A stretch of 59,219 nucleotides of DNA, from positions 1-59,219 of the forward strand of contig JAGBDE010000036.1 of assembly GCA_017937655.1 (NCBI GenBank), given 5' to 3'. The translations under genes and the position numbers were made by a program. Within the stretch, counting starts at the first letter, position 1, and each line of letters starts with the position of its first letter. This DNA is from Clostridia bacterium. GTDB lineage: Bacteria > Bacillota > Clostridia > Christensenellales > Aristaeellaceae. This document shows, in pieces, positions 1 through 9,522 of this stretch. The notes beneath the pieces are model-generated. The model was not told where the DNA came from, searched no databases, and worked only from the letters and a program-made list of their open reading frames with translations.

Positions 1-2001
<2,001 letters not shown>

Positions 2002-2022
2002 CTAAAGATTTATGTTTGAAAG

Positions 2023-2073
2023 CCGTCTGTCTGCCCGTCAGCCTGTTTTTGGGCATGCCAAACAGACAGACGG
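2023..2073 (-). promoter_or_regulatory. Structured 5' leader of the PFOR gene with competing stems
   Basis: Between the promoter and the start codon, the minus-strand transcript contains three mutually related segments. Segment 1 (2073-2060) can pair perfectly over 11 bp with segment 3 (2033-2023, CAGACAGACGG), or 12 of 14 bp with the nearer segment 2 (2048-2035). The two pairings exclude each other. Neither is followed by a U run, so a classical terminator is not indicated; RNA stability or protein binding is possible. The palindrome GGCATGCC lies in the loop. Confidence 0.45.
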
Positions 2074-2090
2074 AGGTTTCCAACGTATCT

Positions 2091-2119
2091 ATTATATAGA
2101 CCTGATAAAAACTTGTCAA
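2091..2119 (-). promoter_or_regulatory. SigA-type promoter of the PFOR gene
   Basis: On the minus strand TTGACA (2119-2114), a 17-bp spacer and TATAAT (2096-2091) match the vegetative consensus exactly. The predicted transcript start is near 2084, giving a leader of about 95 nt. This fits very high expression of a central fermentative enzyme. Confidence 0.85.
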
Positions 2120-2186
2120 CCAAATGCGAAGCGATTTCATTAATATTGTTTTTTGTGTGTTTCTGTCGGCTGGCGCCTTGCGGGCG

Positions 2187-2215
2187 TTGACATTTCTGCC
2201 CTTAAAGACTATAAT
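2187..2215 (+). promoter_or_regulatory. SigA-type promoter of greA-lysS
   Basis: TTGACA (2187-2192), 17-bp spacer, TATAAT (2210-2215): a perfect vegetative consensus. Predicted transcript start near 2222, leaving a leader of about 130 nt before greA. Confidence 0.85.
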
Positions 2216-2235
2216 ATTCCGGGCTCTTTTTGGAC

Positions 2236-2279
2236 GTCGTTGCACCGCTGTAGCCCGAAGGGGCAGTGGGTGCGGCGAC
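2236..2279 (+). promoter_or_regulatory. Long hairpin in the greA leader
   Basis: Bases 2236-2250 can pair with 2264-2279 as a 15-bp stem with one bulged G and three G-U pairs; the loop itself can close as CCC-GAAG-GGG. No T run follows. It lies within the leader transcribed from the promoter at 2187-2215. In E. coli the greA leader is also a regulatory and small-RNA-producing region, but I see no sequence relation, so any function here is inferred. Confidence 0.45.
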
Positions 2280-2353
2280 TGTGCTTTATAGAGGCCACTA
2301 CGAACGCAAACACACTTCCGCATGTCCGCATATAGGAAAGGAGTTTCATCAAA

Positions 2354-2833
2354 ATGGCAGAAGAGAAAAAGATCATTCTGACTAGAGAAGGTTATGAAAA
2401 GCTGGAAAGCGAGCTGAACGAATACATCAGCGTGCGCCGTAACCAGGTTTCCGAGCAGATCGCCATCGCCCGCAGCTTTGGCGACCTGAGTGAAAATGCC
2501 GAGTATGACGAGGCCAAGAACGAGCAGAGCCGCATCGAGGCCAAGATTGCCGAGATGGAAAACACCCTGCGCAACTGCATCGTGGTGGAGGACGACGAAG
2601 TCAACACCGAGACCGTGGGCGTGGGCAATGTGGTCAGGGTCCGCAACATGGACACCAAGATGGAAATGACCCTCACTTTGGTGGGCGCCAACGAGATCGA
2701 CCCCGTGAACATGAAGATCTCCTCTGACAGCCCCATCGGCGCAGCTCTGCTGGGCAAGAAGAAGAACCAGACCATCACCGTGGATACCCCCAGCGGCCAG
2801 ATGAAGCTGAAAGTGCTGGAAATTACCCGCTGA
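2354..2833 (+). CDS. greA: Transcription elongation factor GreA
   Basis: Stimulates the intrinsic RNA cleavage activity of backtracked RNA polymerase, inserting its coiled coil into the secondary channel. The 159-residue product has the family length. The N-terminal coiled coil (about residues 5-78) carries the tip motif FGDLSENAEYDEAK with the conserved acidic residues; the C-terminal FKBP-like half ends in SPIGAALLGKKKNQTITV. The start follows AGGAAAGGAG. It is first in a two-gene unit with lysS, 27 bp downstream, behind a perfect consensus promoter. Confidence 0.96.
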   Translation: MAEEKKIILTREGYEKLESELNEYISVRRNQVSEQIAIARSFGDLSENAEYDEAKNEQSRIEAKIAEMENTLRNCIVVEDDEVNTETVGVGNVVRVRNMDTKMEMTLTLVGANEIDPVNMKISSDSPIGAALLGKKKNQTITVDTPSGQMKLKVLEITR

Positions 2834-2860
2834 TCCGTAAAACCCGAAGGAGAGTTACAC

Positions 2861-4369
2861 ATGTCTGAAATCAAGGAAGTACAGGCGACCGAGGAAATCG
2901 CCCGGCCCGAATACAGCGAACAGGAGCTGATCCGCCGCGAAAAGCTGCAAAAGCTGGTGGAAGCAGGCAATGATCCCTATACCATCACCCATTTTACCCA
3001 GACCCTGGAAAGCGACCAGCTGACCGAGGAAAACTTTGCCGAACTGGAAGGCAAGGAAGTCAGCGTGGCCGGCCGCATGATCTCCAAGCGCATCATGGGC
3101 AAGGCCAGCTTTGCCCACATCCTGGACGCCAAGGGCAACGTGCAGCTGTACCTGCGCCGGGAAGATCTGGGCGAGGATGTGTACAAGGGCTTTAAGGAAA
3201 TGGACATCGGCGACGTGATCGGCGTGAAGGGCATTGTGTTCCGCACCAAGACCGGCGCCATCAGCGTGCATGCCAATGAGCTGACTTTGCTGTCCAAGAG
3301 CCTGAAGGTGCTGCCCGAGAAGTTCCACGGCCTGAAGGACATGGACCTGCGCTATCGCCAGCGCTATGTTGACATGATCGTCAATCCCGAGGTCCGCGAT
3401 ACCTTCCGCAAGCGCAGCCAGATCATCAACGGCGTCCGCGCCTACCTGGACAACCACGGCTTCCTTGAGGTGGACACCCCCGTGCTCCATACCCTGGAGA
3501 TCGGCGCGGCCGCCCGTACCTTCAAGACCCACCACAATGCCCTGGACATCGACATGTTCCTGCGCATTGAAACCGAGCTGTACCTGAAGCGCCTCATCGT
3601 GGGCGGCTTTGACCGGGTGTACGAGCTGGGCCGTATCTTCCGCAACGAAGGCATGGACGCTACCCACAACCCCGAGTTCACCAGCATGGAAGTTTATCAG
3701 GCCTATGCCGACTACAACGACATGATGCGCCTGGTGGAAGAGATGTACTCCGAAGTGGCCATGAAGGTCTGCGGCTCCACCTGCATCCCCTACCAGGGCA
3801 ATATGATCGAGCTGAAGGCCCCCTGGAAGCGGGTGACCATGGCTCAGGCCGTGAAGGACGCCTGCGGCGTGGATTATGCCGACTGGAAGACCGACGAAGA
3901 AGCCCGCGCCTGCCTCAAGAAGATGGACGTGCACTGCGAGAAGGACGCCAAGCGGGGCGACTGCCTGGCTGCCCTCTTTGATGAGTATGTGGAAGCCACC
4001 CTCATCCAGCCCACCTTCGTCACCGACTATCCCGTGGACATCTCCCCCCTGGCCAAGCGCAAGCCCTCCAACCCCGACCTGACCGAACGTTTTGAGTTCT
4101 TCATCAACGGTCACGAGTTCGGCAACGCTTTCTCCGAGCTGAACGATCCCATCGACCAGCGCAAGCGCTTCGAGGATCAGGTCAAGCTCCGCCACGCCCA
4201 GGGCATCCTCACCGCTCAGGTGGACGAGGACTACGTCAACGCCCTGGAGTACGGCATGCCCCCCACCGGCGGCCTGGGCATCGGCATCGACCGCATGGTC
4301 ATGCTCATGACGGACAACGCCTCCATCCGCGACGTCCTGCTGTTCCCCACTATGAAGCCGGTGGACTGA
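2861..4369 (+). CDS. lysS: Lysyl-tRNA synthetase, class II
   Basis: Charges tRNA-Lys with lysine. The 502 residues match the class II family: an N-terminal OB-fold anticodon-binding domain (about 60-160, with VSVAGRM and GDVIGVKG), motif 2 as FRNEGMDATHNPEFT, and motif 3 near the C-terminus as GGLGIGIDRMVM. The start codon follows AAGGAGAG. There is no T-box in front: the gene follows greA after 27 bp and is probably co-transcribed. The greA-lysS pairing is common in Bacillota. Confidence 0.97.
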   Translation: MSEIKEVQATEEIARPEYSEQELIRREKLQKLVEAGNDPYTITHFTQTLESDQLTEENFAELEGKEVSVAGRMISKRIMGKASFAHILDAKGNVQLYLRREDLGEDVYKGFKEMDIGDVIGVKGIVFRTKTGAISVHANELTLLSKSLKVLPEKFHGLKDMDLRYRQRYVDMIVNPEVRDTFRKRSQIINGVRAYLDNHGFLEVDTPVLHTLEIGAAARTFKTHHNALDIDMFLRIETELYLKRLIVGGFDRVYELGRIFRNEGMDATHNPEFTSMEVYQAYADYNDMMRLVEEMYSEVAMKVCGSTCIPYQGNMIELKAPWKRVTMAQAVKDACGVDYADWKTDEEARACLKKMDVHCEKDAKRGDCLAALFDEYVEATLIQPTFVTDYPVDISPLAKRKPSNPDLTERFEFFINGHEFGNAFSELNDPIDQRKRFEDQVKLRHAQGILTAQVDEDYVNALEYGMPPTGGLGIGIDRMVMLMTDNASIRDVLLFPTMKPVD

Positions 4370-4379
4370 CAAACAATAT

Positions 4380-4411
4380 GCCCTGCGCGTCTTGTGATGT
4401 GCAGGGCTTTT
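4380..4411 (+). terminator. Probable terminator after lysS
   Basis: GCCCTGC (4380-4386) and GCAGGGC (4401-4407) form a 7-bp stem followed by only four T, so it is a weak intrinsic terminator. It lies just after the lysS stop codon. Confidence 0.55.
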
Positions 4412-4434
4412 GCAACGTGTAAAGAGGAGCGACC

Positions 4435-4893
4435 ATGAAAAAGGAAACGATTGAAGTAGTTCTGATGACAGTACTCGCCCTGATACTTGCAGTTTGCATG
4501 AGTGCCTTGATTCTGTATGCTTTCAGTACAGACCTGACAAGTCAGGGAAGCATTACCAGAAGGTTTTTCATAAACAAGAAGGTGTTTTTCACTGCGGTGG
4601 AAACGGGCAATTTTGATGCTGTAGAAAAGCTTCCTTTTATTCGGAGCGTTGAGCCAGATGATAGAGAACAAGAAATCCTTTTTCGTTGTGGCGGAAAGGG
4701 ATTGGGACCGTCGACCTCTTATTATGGCATCGTCTATATGGAAAACGGGCTGACTGTAAGCGATGAGGAACCCGGCGCCAGGTTCTGCTGGCTTCCCCAG
4801 GGAAACGGGTACATGATGCTTGGCGATGGGGACAATGTTTTTTATAGAGAGCCGTTGGAAGGCAATTTCTTCTACTTTGAAGAACATTATTGA
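4435..4893 (+). CDS. Small membrane-anchored protein of unknown function
   Basis: 152 residues with one hydrophobic segment near the N-terminus (about residues 8-30, rich in Leu, Val and Ile) and a soluble, acidic and aromatic remainder, probably outside the membrane. No recognisable domain. AAAGAGGAG precedes the start at good spacing. By eye the gene is more AT-rich than lysS or pnuC on either side (runs such as TTTTTCATAAAC), which may indicate later acquisition. It probably forms a single-gene unit between the lysS terminator and the pnuC leader. Confidence 0.7.
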   Translation: MKKETIEVVLMTVLALILAVCMSALILYAFSTDLTSQGSITRRFFINKKVFFTAVETGNFDAVEKLPFIRSVEPDDREQEILFRCGGKGLGPSTSYYGIVYMENGLTVSDEEPGARFCWLPQGNGYMMLGDGDNVFYREPLEGNFFYFEEHY

Positions 4894-5061
4894 GCCATCA
4901 AGGACGCAACGCAGATAAGGATTCGATGAGTTTCTCTTTTCGGGACTTTTGGTTGTGCTTTGGGCAAACAACTTCACATCAAACTGCCACCGGGTAGTGA
5001 ATGCAAGCATTCGATTGCACATCGTTAGGTCTTAGAAGATGTGCAACCGGATGCTTTTTTT
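4894..5061 (+). promoter_or_regulatory. pnuC leader with terminator-like hairpin next to the ribosome binding site
   Basis: Bases 5007-5023 pair with 5038-5054 (16 of 17 positions, one G-U pair, one A-C mismatch), followed by seven T (5055-5061). The T run lies one base before the AGGAGG of pnuC (5063-5068), so the hairpin is downstream of any pnuC promoter in this gap and would stop transcription just before the gene. A competing upstream pairing exists: GAATGC (4999-5004) is complementary to GCATTC (5007-5012). It could instead be the terminator of the gene at 4435. I found no TPP-type or other recognisable riboswitch consensus. Confidence 0.5.
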
Positions 5062-5074
5062 CAGGAGGATAGGT

Positions 5075-5770
5075 ATGGAAAAGAAAGCACAGGGATATTT
5101 CACCCTGGGAGAAAAATGGCTGTGGACGGCCTCTGTAATGGCCATTCTGGTGTCCTTTTTTGCCTTTGACCGGGCCAATTACTGTACGCTGGCTGCGTCC
5201 CTCGTCGGGGTGACGTCGCTGATTTACAACGCCAAGGGCAATCCGGCGGGCCAGGTGCTGATGATTGTGTTCAGCCTGCTGTACGGCTACATTTCCTATT
5301 CCGTGGCCTATTACGGCGAAATGATCACCTATGTGGGCATGACCGGCCCCATGGCGGCGGTGGCGCTGGTGGCCTGGCTGCGCAATCCCTACAAGGGCAA
5401 CCGGGCGGAGGTGAAGGTCAACCGCATCACCGGCCGGGAACAGGGACTGATGTGGCTGCTGGCAGCGGCGGTGACGGCGGTCTTCTACTTTATATTGAAG
5501 TATTTCAACACGGCCAACCTGCTGCCCAGCACCCTGTCCGTCACCACCAGCTTTGTGGCGGTCTACCTGACCTTCCGTCGCAGCCCCTGGTTCGCTCTGG
5601 CCTACGCCGCCAACGATGTGGTGCTCATCGTCCTGTGGGCCCTGGCCGCCCGGGAGGATCCCTCCTGCCTGGCGGTGCTGGTTTGCTTTGCGGCGTTTTT
5701 GGCCAATGATCTGTACGGCTTTTTCAGCTGGCGCAGGATGGAGCGACGGCAGATGGGAAACCAAGCGTAA
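5075..5770 (+). CDS. pnuC: PnuC-family nicotinamide riboside (vitamin) transporter
   Basis: Integral membrane facilitator for a ribosylated vitamin, most likely nicotinamide riboside feeding NAD synthesis; the substrate is inferred from family. 231 residues with about seven hydrophobic segments. Family signatures are the N-terminal LGEKWLW, the GVTSLIYNAKGN stretch after TM2, YGEMITYVGM, and the C-terminal pair AYAANDVVLIVLW and FLANDLYGFFSW. The start at 5075 is chosen because it lies 6 bases after AGGAGG; a longer reading frame from 5039 would start inside the leader hairpin. It is a single-gene unit between the leader hairpin and the bidirectional terminator at 5778. A thiamine (PnuT) or riboflavin specificity cannot be excluded. 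Confidence 0.88.
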   Translation: MEKKAQGYFTLGEKWLWTASVMAILVSFFAFDRANYCTLAASLVGVTSLIYNAKGNPAGQVLMIVFSLLYGYISYSVAYYGEMITYVGMTGPMAAVALVAWLRNPYKGNRAEVKVNRITGREQGLMWLLAAAVTAVFYFILKYFNTANLLPSTLSVTTSFVAVYLTFRRSPWFALAYAANDVVLIVLWALAAREDPSCLAVLVCFAAFLANDLYGFFSWRRMERRQMGNQA

Positions 5771-6279
5771 AAAGCAACACCCCCTTCGGAACATCCGAAG
5801 AGGGTGATTTTTTTTTGCTCCATTTTGCTGCGGATGGCCTTCAGGTCCTTGGCCATGCCGAGGAAAATTTTCATTCCGGCAACGAGCAGGAAGCCGACCA
5901 CCGCCAGAGAGGCGGCGGCCAGCAGGCCGATGAAGAAGCCTTCAACGCCGCCTGCGGCTGTGATGACAATCAGCAGGACGACGGCTGCGATGCAGAACAT
6001 CACCATGGCGATGTTCAGGGCCAGATCCACGCCCCGGATCCAGAAGTCGGTATCGGCGGCCTTGGCGAAAACGGAGGTGGGGCCATCGGTGAAGTTGTGG
6101 GTGTTGATGTAGGATTGCTTGAAGTCGGCTTTTTCCTCCGCTGTCCAGGAGGCGTAGGTGTCATAATCCACGTCCACCTGGTGAACCTTGCCGCCGCACT
6201 TGGGGCAGGCGGGGGCGCCGCCCAAAGCGGACCAGAAGCCGTGGCATTGGGTACAGACGTACAGTTTTCTTTCGCTCAT
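5602..6279 (-). CDS. Zinc-ribbon membrane protein, 3' end antisense to pnuC
   Basis: The N-terminus has a zinc ribbon (CTQC at about 9-12, CPKC at about 25-28), then a soluble linker and two hydrophobic segments (about 83-107 and 112-138). The frame continues through the nine-A run (5816-5808) and the terminator hairpin, then 169 bp antisense to pnuC, giving about 60 extra residues of unconserved look (Arg/Ser/Ala-rich). The genuine protein probably ends soon after residue 157. No nearby frame offers an early stop, so a length error in the A run does not obviously repair it. The start at 6279 follows AAAGGAGAAACACC. Function unknown. Confidence 0.6.
   Translation of the reverse strand: MSERKLYVCTQCHGFWSALGGAPACPKCGGKVHQVDVDYDTYASWTAEEKADFKQSYINTHNFTDGPTSVFAKAADTDFWIRGVDLALNIAMVMFCIAAVVLLIVITAAGGVEGFFIGLLAAASLAVVGFLLVAGMKIFLGMAKDLKAIRSKMEQKKITLFGCSEGGVAFYAWFPICRRSILRQLKKPYRSLAKNAAKQTSTARQEGSSRAARAHRTMSTTSLAA
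5778..5816. terminator. Bidirectional terminator between pnuC and the convergent gene
   Basis: Arms 5778-5790 and 5794-5806 pair at 12 of 13 positions around a 3-base loop, followed by nine T (5808-5816) on the plus strand. On the minus strand the hairpin lies inside the reading frame of the gene at 6279-5602. Confidence 0.85.
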
Positions 6280-6295
6280 GGTGTTTCTCCTTTTG

Positions 6296-9200
6296 TCAGC
6301 TCAGGCTGACGTGGATTTCTGCGGCTTCCTGCCGGCGGATGCGCTGGGCGGCGTCGCCCTGGGGCATGGCGGCGAAGCTTTCCTCGCTGCCGTCCTGCCA
6401 TCGGACGGTGACCTGCTGCATGGCGTACTGCCCGGGCAGATAGGCCTTGCCGGGCTGAATGTGGTACACCACCCGGGTCTTGCTGAGCAGCGTGGCCTCG
6501 ATCTGGTCACGGCCCTGGGTCAGGTAGGCGGGCAGCATGGGGGCCAGGTTCAGCTGCAGCTGGCCGTCCTCCAGGGTGAAGAGGGTCTTGCCCAGCAGCA
6601 TGATCTGCCAGATGGAAAGCAGCTCGGCGGTGGAGCCGGACAGACGGGCCACGAAGCCCTTGCCGTGGAAGCAGGGGTCGGGGTTGGCGCTGGAGGCAAT
6701 GAAGGAGGAGTTCTCCAGCGGGCTGCGGCCGTAAACGGCGGGATCCTGGAAGGGGACGGCCGCATCGTGGAAGGCGTCCGCAAATTCCTGGTGCAGTCCG
6801 GAGCGAAGCAGTTCCAGCAGGTACTTGTATTCCATGTGCAGCCAGATGGACTCGTTTTCCAGCCAGCCGGCGGTGAAGGCATGGGCCCGGCCGATCTCAT
6901 AGGAGGCTTCGCTGAGGGCCGCGTTGACCTTGAACATGCGCAGCTTCTGGTCGTACAGGCGGCTGCTGCGAACCGCATGGGTCAGCCGCTGCTTTTCCTC
7001 GGCGGGGTGATCAAGCCGCAGGTAGCGCACCTGGCCCTCCAGGAAGGTGGGCAGGGGCTGGACTTCAAAGGCGGTGGGGTGGAGGCCGCTATCGTCCTGG
7101 GTGAAAACGGTCACGTTGTAGCTGAAATAGGTGGGGCAGAGGCCGCCGCCCAGCTTCATGGCCTTGGCGATGCCCTGTCCCACATAGTCCGCAAACAGGC
7201 GCAGCGCGGCGCAGAGCAGGTCGTTGGGCAGGGTTTCCTTCGCGCCGGACAGGCCGTCCTTCACCTTCTGGCGATAGTCTTCCTTCAGGTCGTTCAGGAC
7301 GTTCCACACGGGCAGGATCTGGCCGTCCGCCATCCAGACGGAGCGGCTGTTTTGCAGCATGCCCACAATGCCCCGCATCAGCGCCGCCACATCGGGCAGC
7401 AGGGCCACGTCGTGGCCAAAGCGCTCCAGCCGCTGGAGAGTATAGTCCAGAATGCGCTTCAGCTCCAGGGTTTCCGCCACGGAGGAGCCCAGCAGACCGG
7501 GCAGGCCGTTGAGGGCGTCGTACCAGCCGGGCTTGCCTGCTTCCATTTCGATGCCCATGCCGTAGGGATCCAGGGTGGCGGTCTTGAAGGTGATGAGGGA
7601 CACCAGCTTTTCCATCAGCGTGGCGTAGAGCACCTGGCCGTTTTCATCCCGCTGCAGGGTATCCGGGGCGGGCTGCTTTTGCAGGAAGGAATACTGGCGC
7701 ACGCCCCGGTCGGTTACCACATAGCGCTTGGCCCGGGGCAGCACGCCCTCGGGGGAGCGGTACCAGGTGTAGCTTTCGTCCTGGAACAGCAGAGCCTCTT
7801 CCTGCTCGGGGTATACGCTCAGGTAGCTCTCGATCTGGTCCAGGTTGTAGGTCCAATGGTCGGTCCAGTAGCCCTCGCCGAAGGTGGCGGCCACGCCTTC
7901 CTTGGACTGGGCCATGGCCCGGGCGAAGAACTCCTCCTGGGGGACGGCCAGCTGCCAGTCCTCCAGGGCCATCCGCAGGCTGCCGGGGGTGAAGGTGGCG
8001 GAAAGCAGCTTCTCCGCCGCAGGGCGATCCGCCTCATTGACCAGCGCGCAGAGGGCGGCCTGGTCGTCGGCAGAGAGGGTGTACTGGAGGTATTCCACCA
8101 CCAGGGGGTTATAGCCGTCGGCCTGCACCAGGTTAAAGAAGGTGCGCACGTTGTTCATGCCCACCTGAGGGAAGAACAGCACGTCGCAGCGGCGGTTCTG
8201 GTTCACGTCCCGGAAGTTGCCGTTGCCCTGGGAGTAATACTCCGCCCGCATGCGGAAGGCGTTGTAGTCACGCTCCGGGTCGCCGTGCTTGCGGGAGTAC
8301 AGATAGGTCACCTTGCCGCCGGGCAGTTCCACCGGCGTGCCGCCACGGAGCAGATTGTCCAGATAGGTCTGGCGGCAGTACATGTCGAAGGTGGGGTCGC
8401 CGGTCTTGGAAGAAATGGCATCAGTCAGCTGCCAGACCAATTCGTTGGCCCGCTGGTGCTTTTCAGCAAGAACGCCGGGCTTCTCCATCTTCCGGCACAG
8501 GGCCTGGGCCCGGGCCTTGCTTTCCGCCTGGCCCACCAGAATGGTGTGGCTGCAGCTTTCGCCGGGTTCCAGGTGGATCTGCCGGGCAAAGAAGCAGCAG
8601 GGCAGGATGTTTTCCGTCACCTCGGCGTACTTTTGCCAGGCGTCAAAATCGGAAGCCAGGAAGCCCAGGGGCTTGGCCAGGGAACTATCGTAGCCAAAAA
8701 TATGCCGGGGATCCACAAATACAGGCAGGGCGTCGCCGTCCTCCGTGCGGGCAAAGGCAAAGTTCACGCCGTTGACTTCCTGAATGTCGCTGGTGTCTTC
8801 CATGCTGGCCCGTACCCGGAAGAACACAAGGTCTTTGTCCGTGTCCTCGGCCTGCATCCAGGCTTTGGCGGTCTGGGTCATGTGCTTGGTGGAGTGGAGG
8901 TTAATGCCAAAGGGCAAAATGGCGGGCATGCCGTCCAGCAGGTCCACGTCCATGGCTTCGGCGGAGGTGTTGGTCAGGGTGACGCGCCGCACCAGCGCCG
9001 CGCCCCGCTCCTCGGGCAGGGTGAAATAGGAAACGTCGGTCTTCACGCCCGCCCGCTCCTCGGTGATGGACAGATCATTCATGCCGATGCGCATGGAATG
9101 GGGCTGGGTGGCGTCGCTGAAGGGCTCCACCAGCTGGCCTCCCATTTTCAGGAACGTGCGCCAGCCCACCCGGTCGGTGTACTGGTAGGCCTGATGGGCG

Positions 9201-9385
9201 GGGAAAAACTCCATAATGGCGTGATCCTTGTCCTCCACGCCAAAGCTGCTGACCGCCTGGCCCCGGTTGACGTAGTAGCACCACAGGGGAACGCCGGTTT
9301 CGCCGGCGATGCCGGGCAGAAAGCTGCAGAAAGGCTCCATTTGTCCGTAGTTTTGCAGGGTATAGCGTCCGGTGTTGTCCAGCAT
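6296..9385 (-). CDS. GH94-clan inverting glycan (beta-glucan oligosaccharide) phosphorylase-like protein
   Basis: 1,029 residues. The N-terminus (NTGRYTLQNYGQ, then SFLPGIAG and VPLWCYYVNRGQ) and the central stretch GNGNFRDVNQNRRCDVLFFP are typical of the long proteins often annotated as cellobiose phosphorylase, in the GH94/GH149/GH161 group, which phosphorolyse beta-glucosidic bonds and release sugar 1-phosphate. The Asp of FRDVNQNRR is my candidate for the catalytic acid. The length is closer to GH161/GH149 or 1,2-beta-oligoglucan phosphorylases than to the roughly 800-residue cellobiose phosphorylases; the substrate is not decidable. No signal peptide, so cytoplasmic. The start follows AGAGGTG. 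It is preceded by a strong promoter and followed 16 bp later by the zinc-ribbon gene on the same strand. No sugar transporter is adjacent. Confidence 0.8.
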   Translation of the reverse strand: MLDNTGRYTLQNYGQMEPFCSFLPGIAGETGVPLWCYYVNRGQAVSSFGVEDKDHAIMEFFPAHQAYQYTDRVGWRTFLKMGGQLVEPFSDATQPHSMRIGMNDLSITEERAGVKTDVSYFTLPEERGAALVRRVTLTNTSAEAMDVDLLDGMPAILPFGINLHSTKHMTQTAKAWMQAEDTDKDLVFFRVRASMEDTSDIQEVNGVNFAFARTEDGDALPVFVDPRHIFGYDSSLAKPLGFLASDFDAWQKYAEVTENILPCCFFARQIHLEPGESCSHTILVGQAESKARAQALCRKMEKPGVLAEKHQRANELVWQLTDAISSKTGDPTFDMYCRQTYLDNLLRGGTPVELPGGKVTYLYSRKHGDPERDYNAFRMRAEYYSQGNGNFRDVNQNRRCDVLFFPQVGMNNVRTFFNLVQADGYNPLVVEYLQYTLSADDQAALCALVNEADRPAAEKLLSATFTPGSLRMALEDWQLAVPQEEFFARAMAQSKEGVAATFGEGYWTDHWTYNLDQIESYLSVYPEQEEALLFQDESYTWYRSPEGVLPRAKRYVVTDRGVRQYSFLQKQPAPDTLQRDENGQVLYATLMEKLVSLITFKTATLDPYGMGIEMEAGKPGWYDALNGLPGLLGSSVAETLELKRILDYTLQRLERFGHDVALLPDVAALMRGIVGMLQNSRSVWMADGQILPVWNVLNDLKEDYRQKVKDGLSGAKETLPNDLLCAALRLFADYVGQGIAKAMKLGGGLCPTYFSYNVTVFTQDDSGLHPTAFEVQPLPTFLEGQVRYLRLDHPAEEKQRLTHAVRSSRLYDQKLRMFKVNAALSEASYEIGRAHAFTAGWLENESIWLHMEYKYLLELLRSGLHQEFADAFHDAAVPFQDPAVYGRSPLENSSFIASSANPDPCFHGKGFVARLSGSTAELLSIWQIMLLGKTLFTLEDGQLQLNLAPMLPAYLTQGRDQIEATLLSKTRVVYHIQPGKAYLPGQYAMQQVTVRWQDGSEESFAAMPQGDAAQRIRRQEAAEIHVSLS

Positions 9386-9423
9386 AAAAGATGCACCTCT
9401 GTTGTTTTGTTAGTGGTATACCC

Positions 9424-9452
9424 ATGATAGCCCTGAAACCGGGAGATGTCAA
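9424..9452 (-). promoter_or_regulatory. Promoter of the glycan phosphorylase gene
   Basis: Minus strand: TTGACA (9452-9447), 17-bp spacer, TATCAT (9429-9424). The leader is about 35 nt. Confidence 0.75.
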
Positions 9453-9487
9453 GGAAGAACCGGCGGTGGCGCATCCGCCGCGGGATG

Positions 9488-9496
9488 TGGTATAAT
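9488..9496 (+). promoter_or_regulatory. Extended -10 promoter of the NimA-like operon
   Basis: TGG followed by TATAAT (9491-9496) is an extended -10 element; no recognisable -35 lies 17 bp upstream. It is 27 bp before the start codon at 9523. Confidence 0.6.
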
Positions 9497-9522
9497 GGCA
9501 AAAAAGGAGATGGGGGAGAAAC

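Noticed and set aside
4894-5074. TPP, preQ1 or NAD riboswitch upstream of pnuC
   Set aside because: I looked for the conserved cores and could not match them; only the terminator-like hairpin is supported.
6188-9427. 1,079-codon plus-strand frame opposite the glycan phosphorylase
   Set aside because: Antisense shadow with low-complexity Gly/Val/His/Gln composition; the minus frame carries the family motifs and the promoter.
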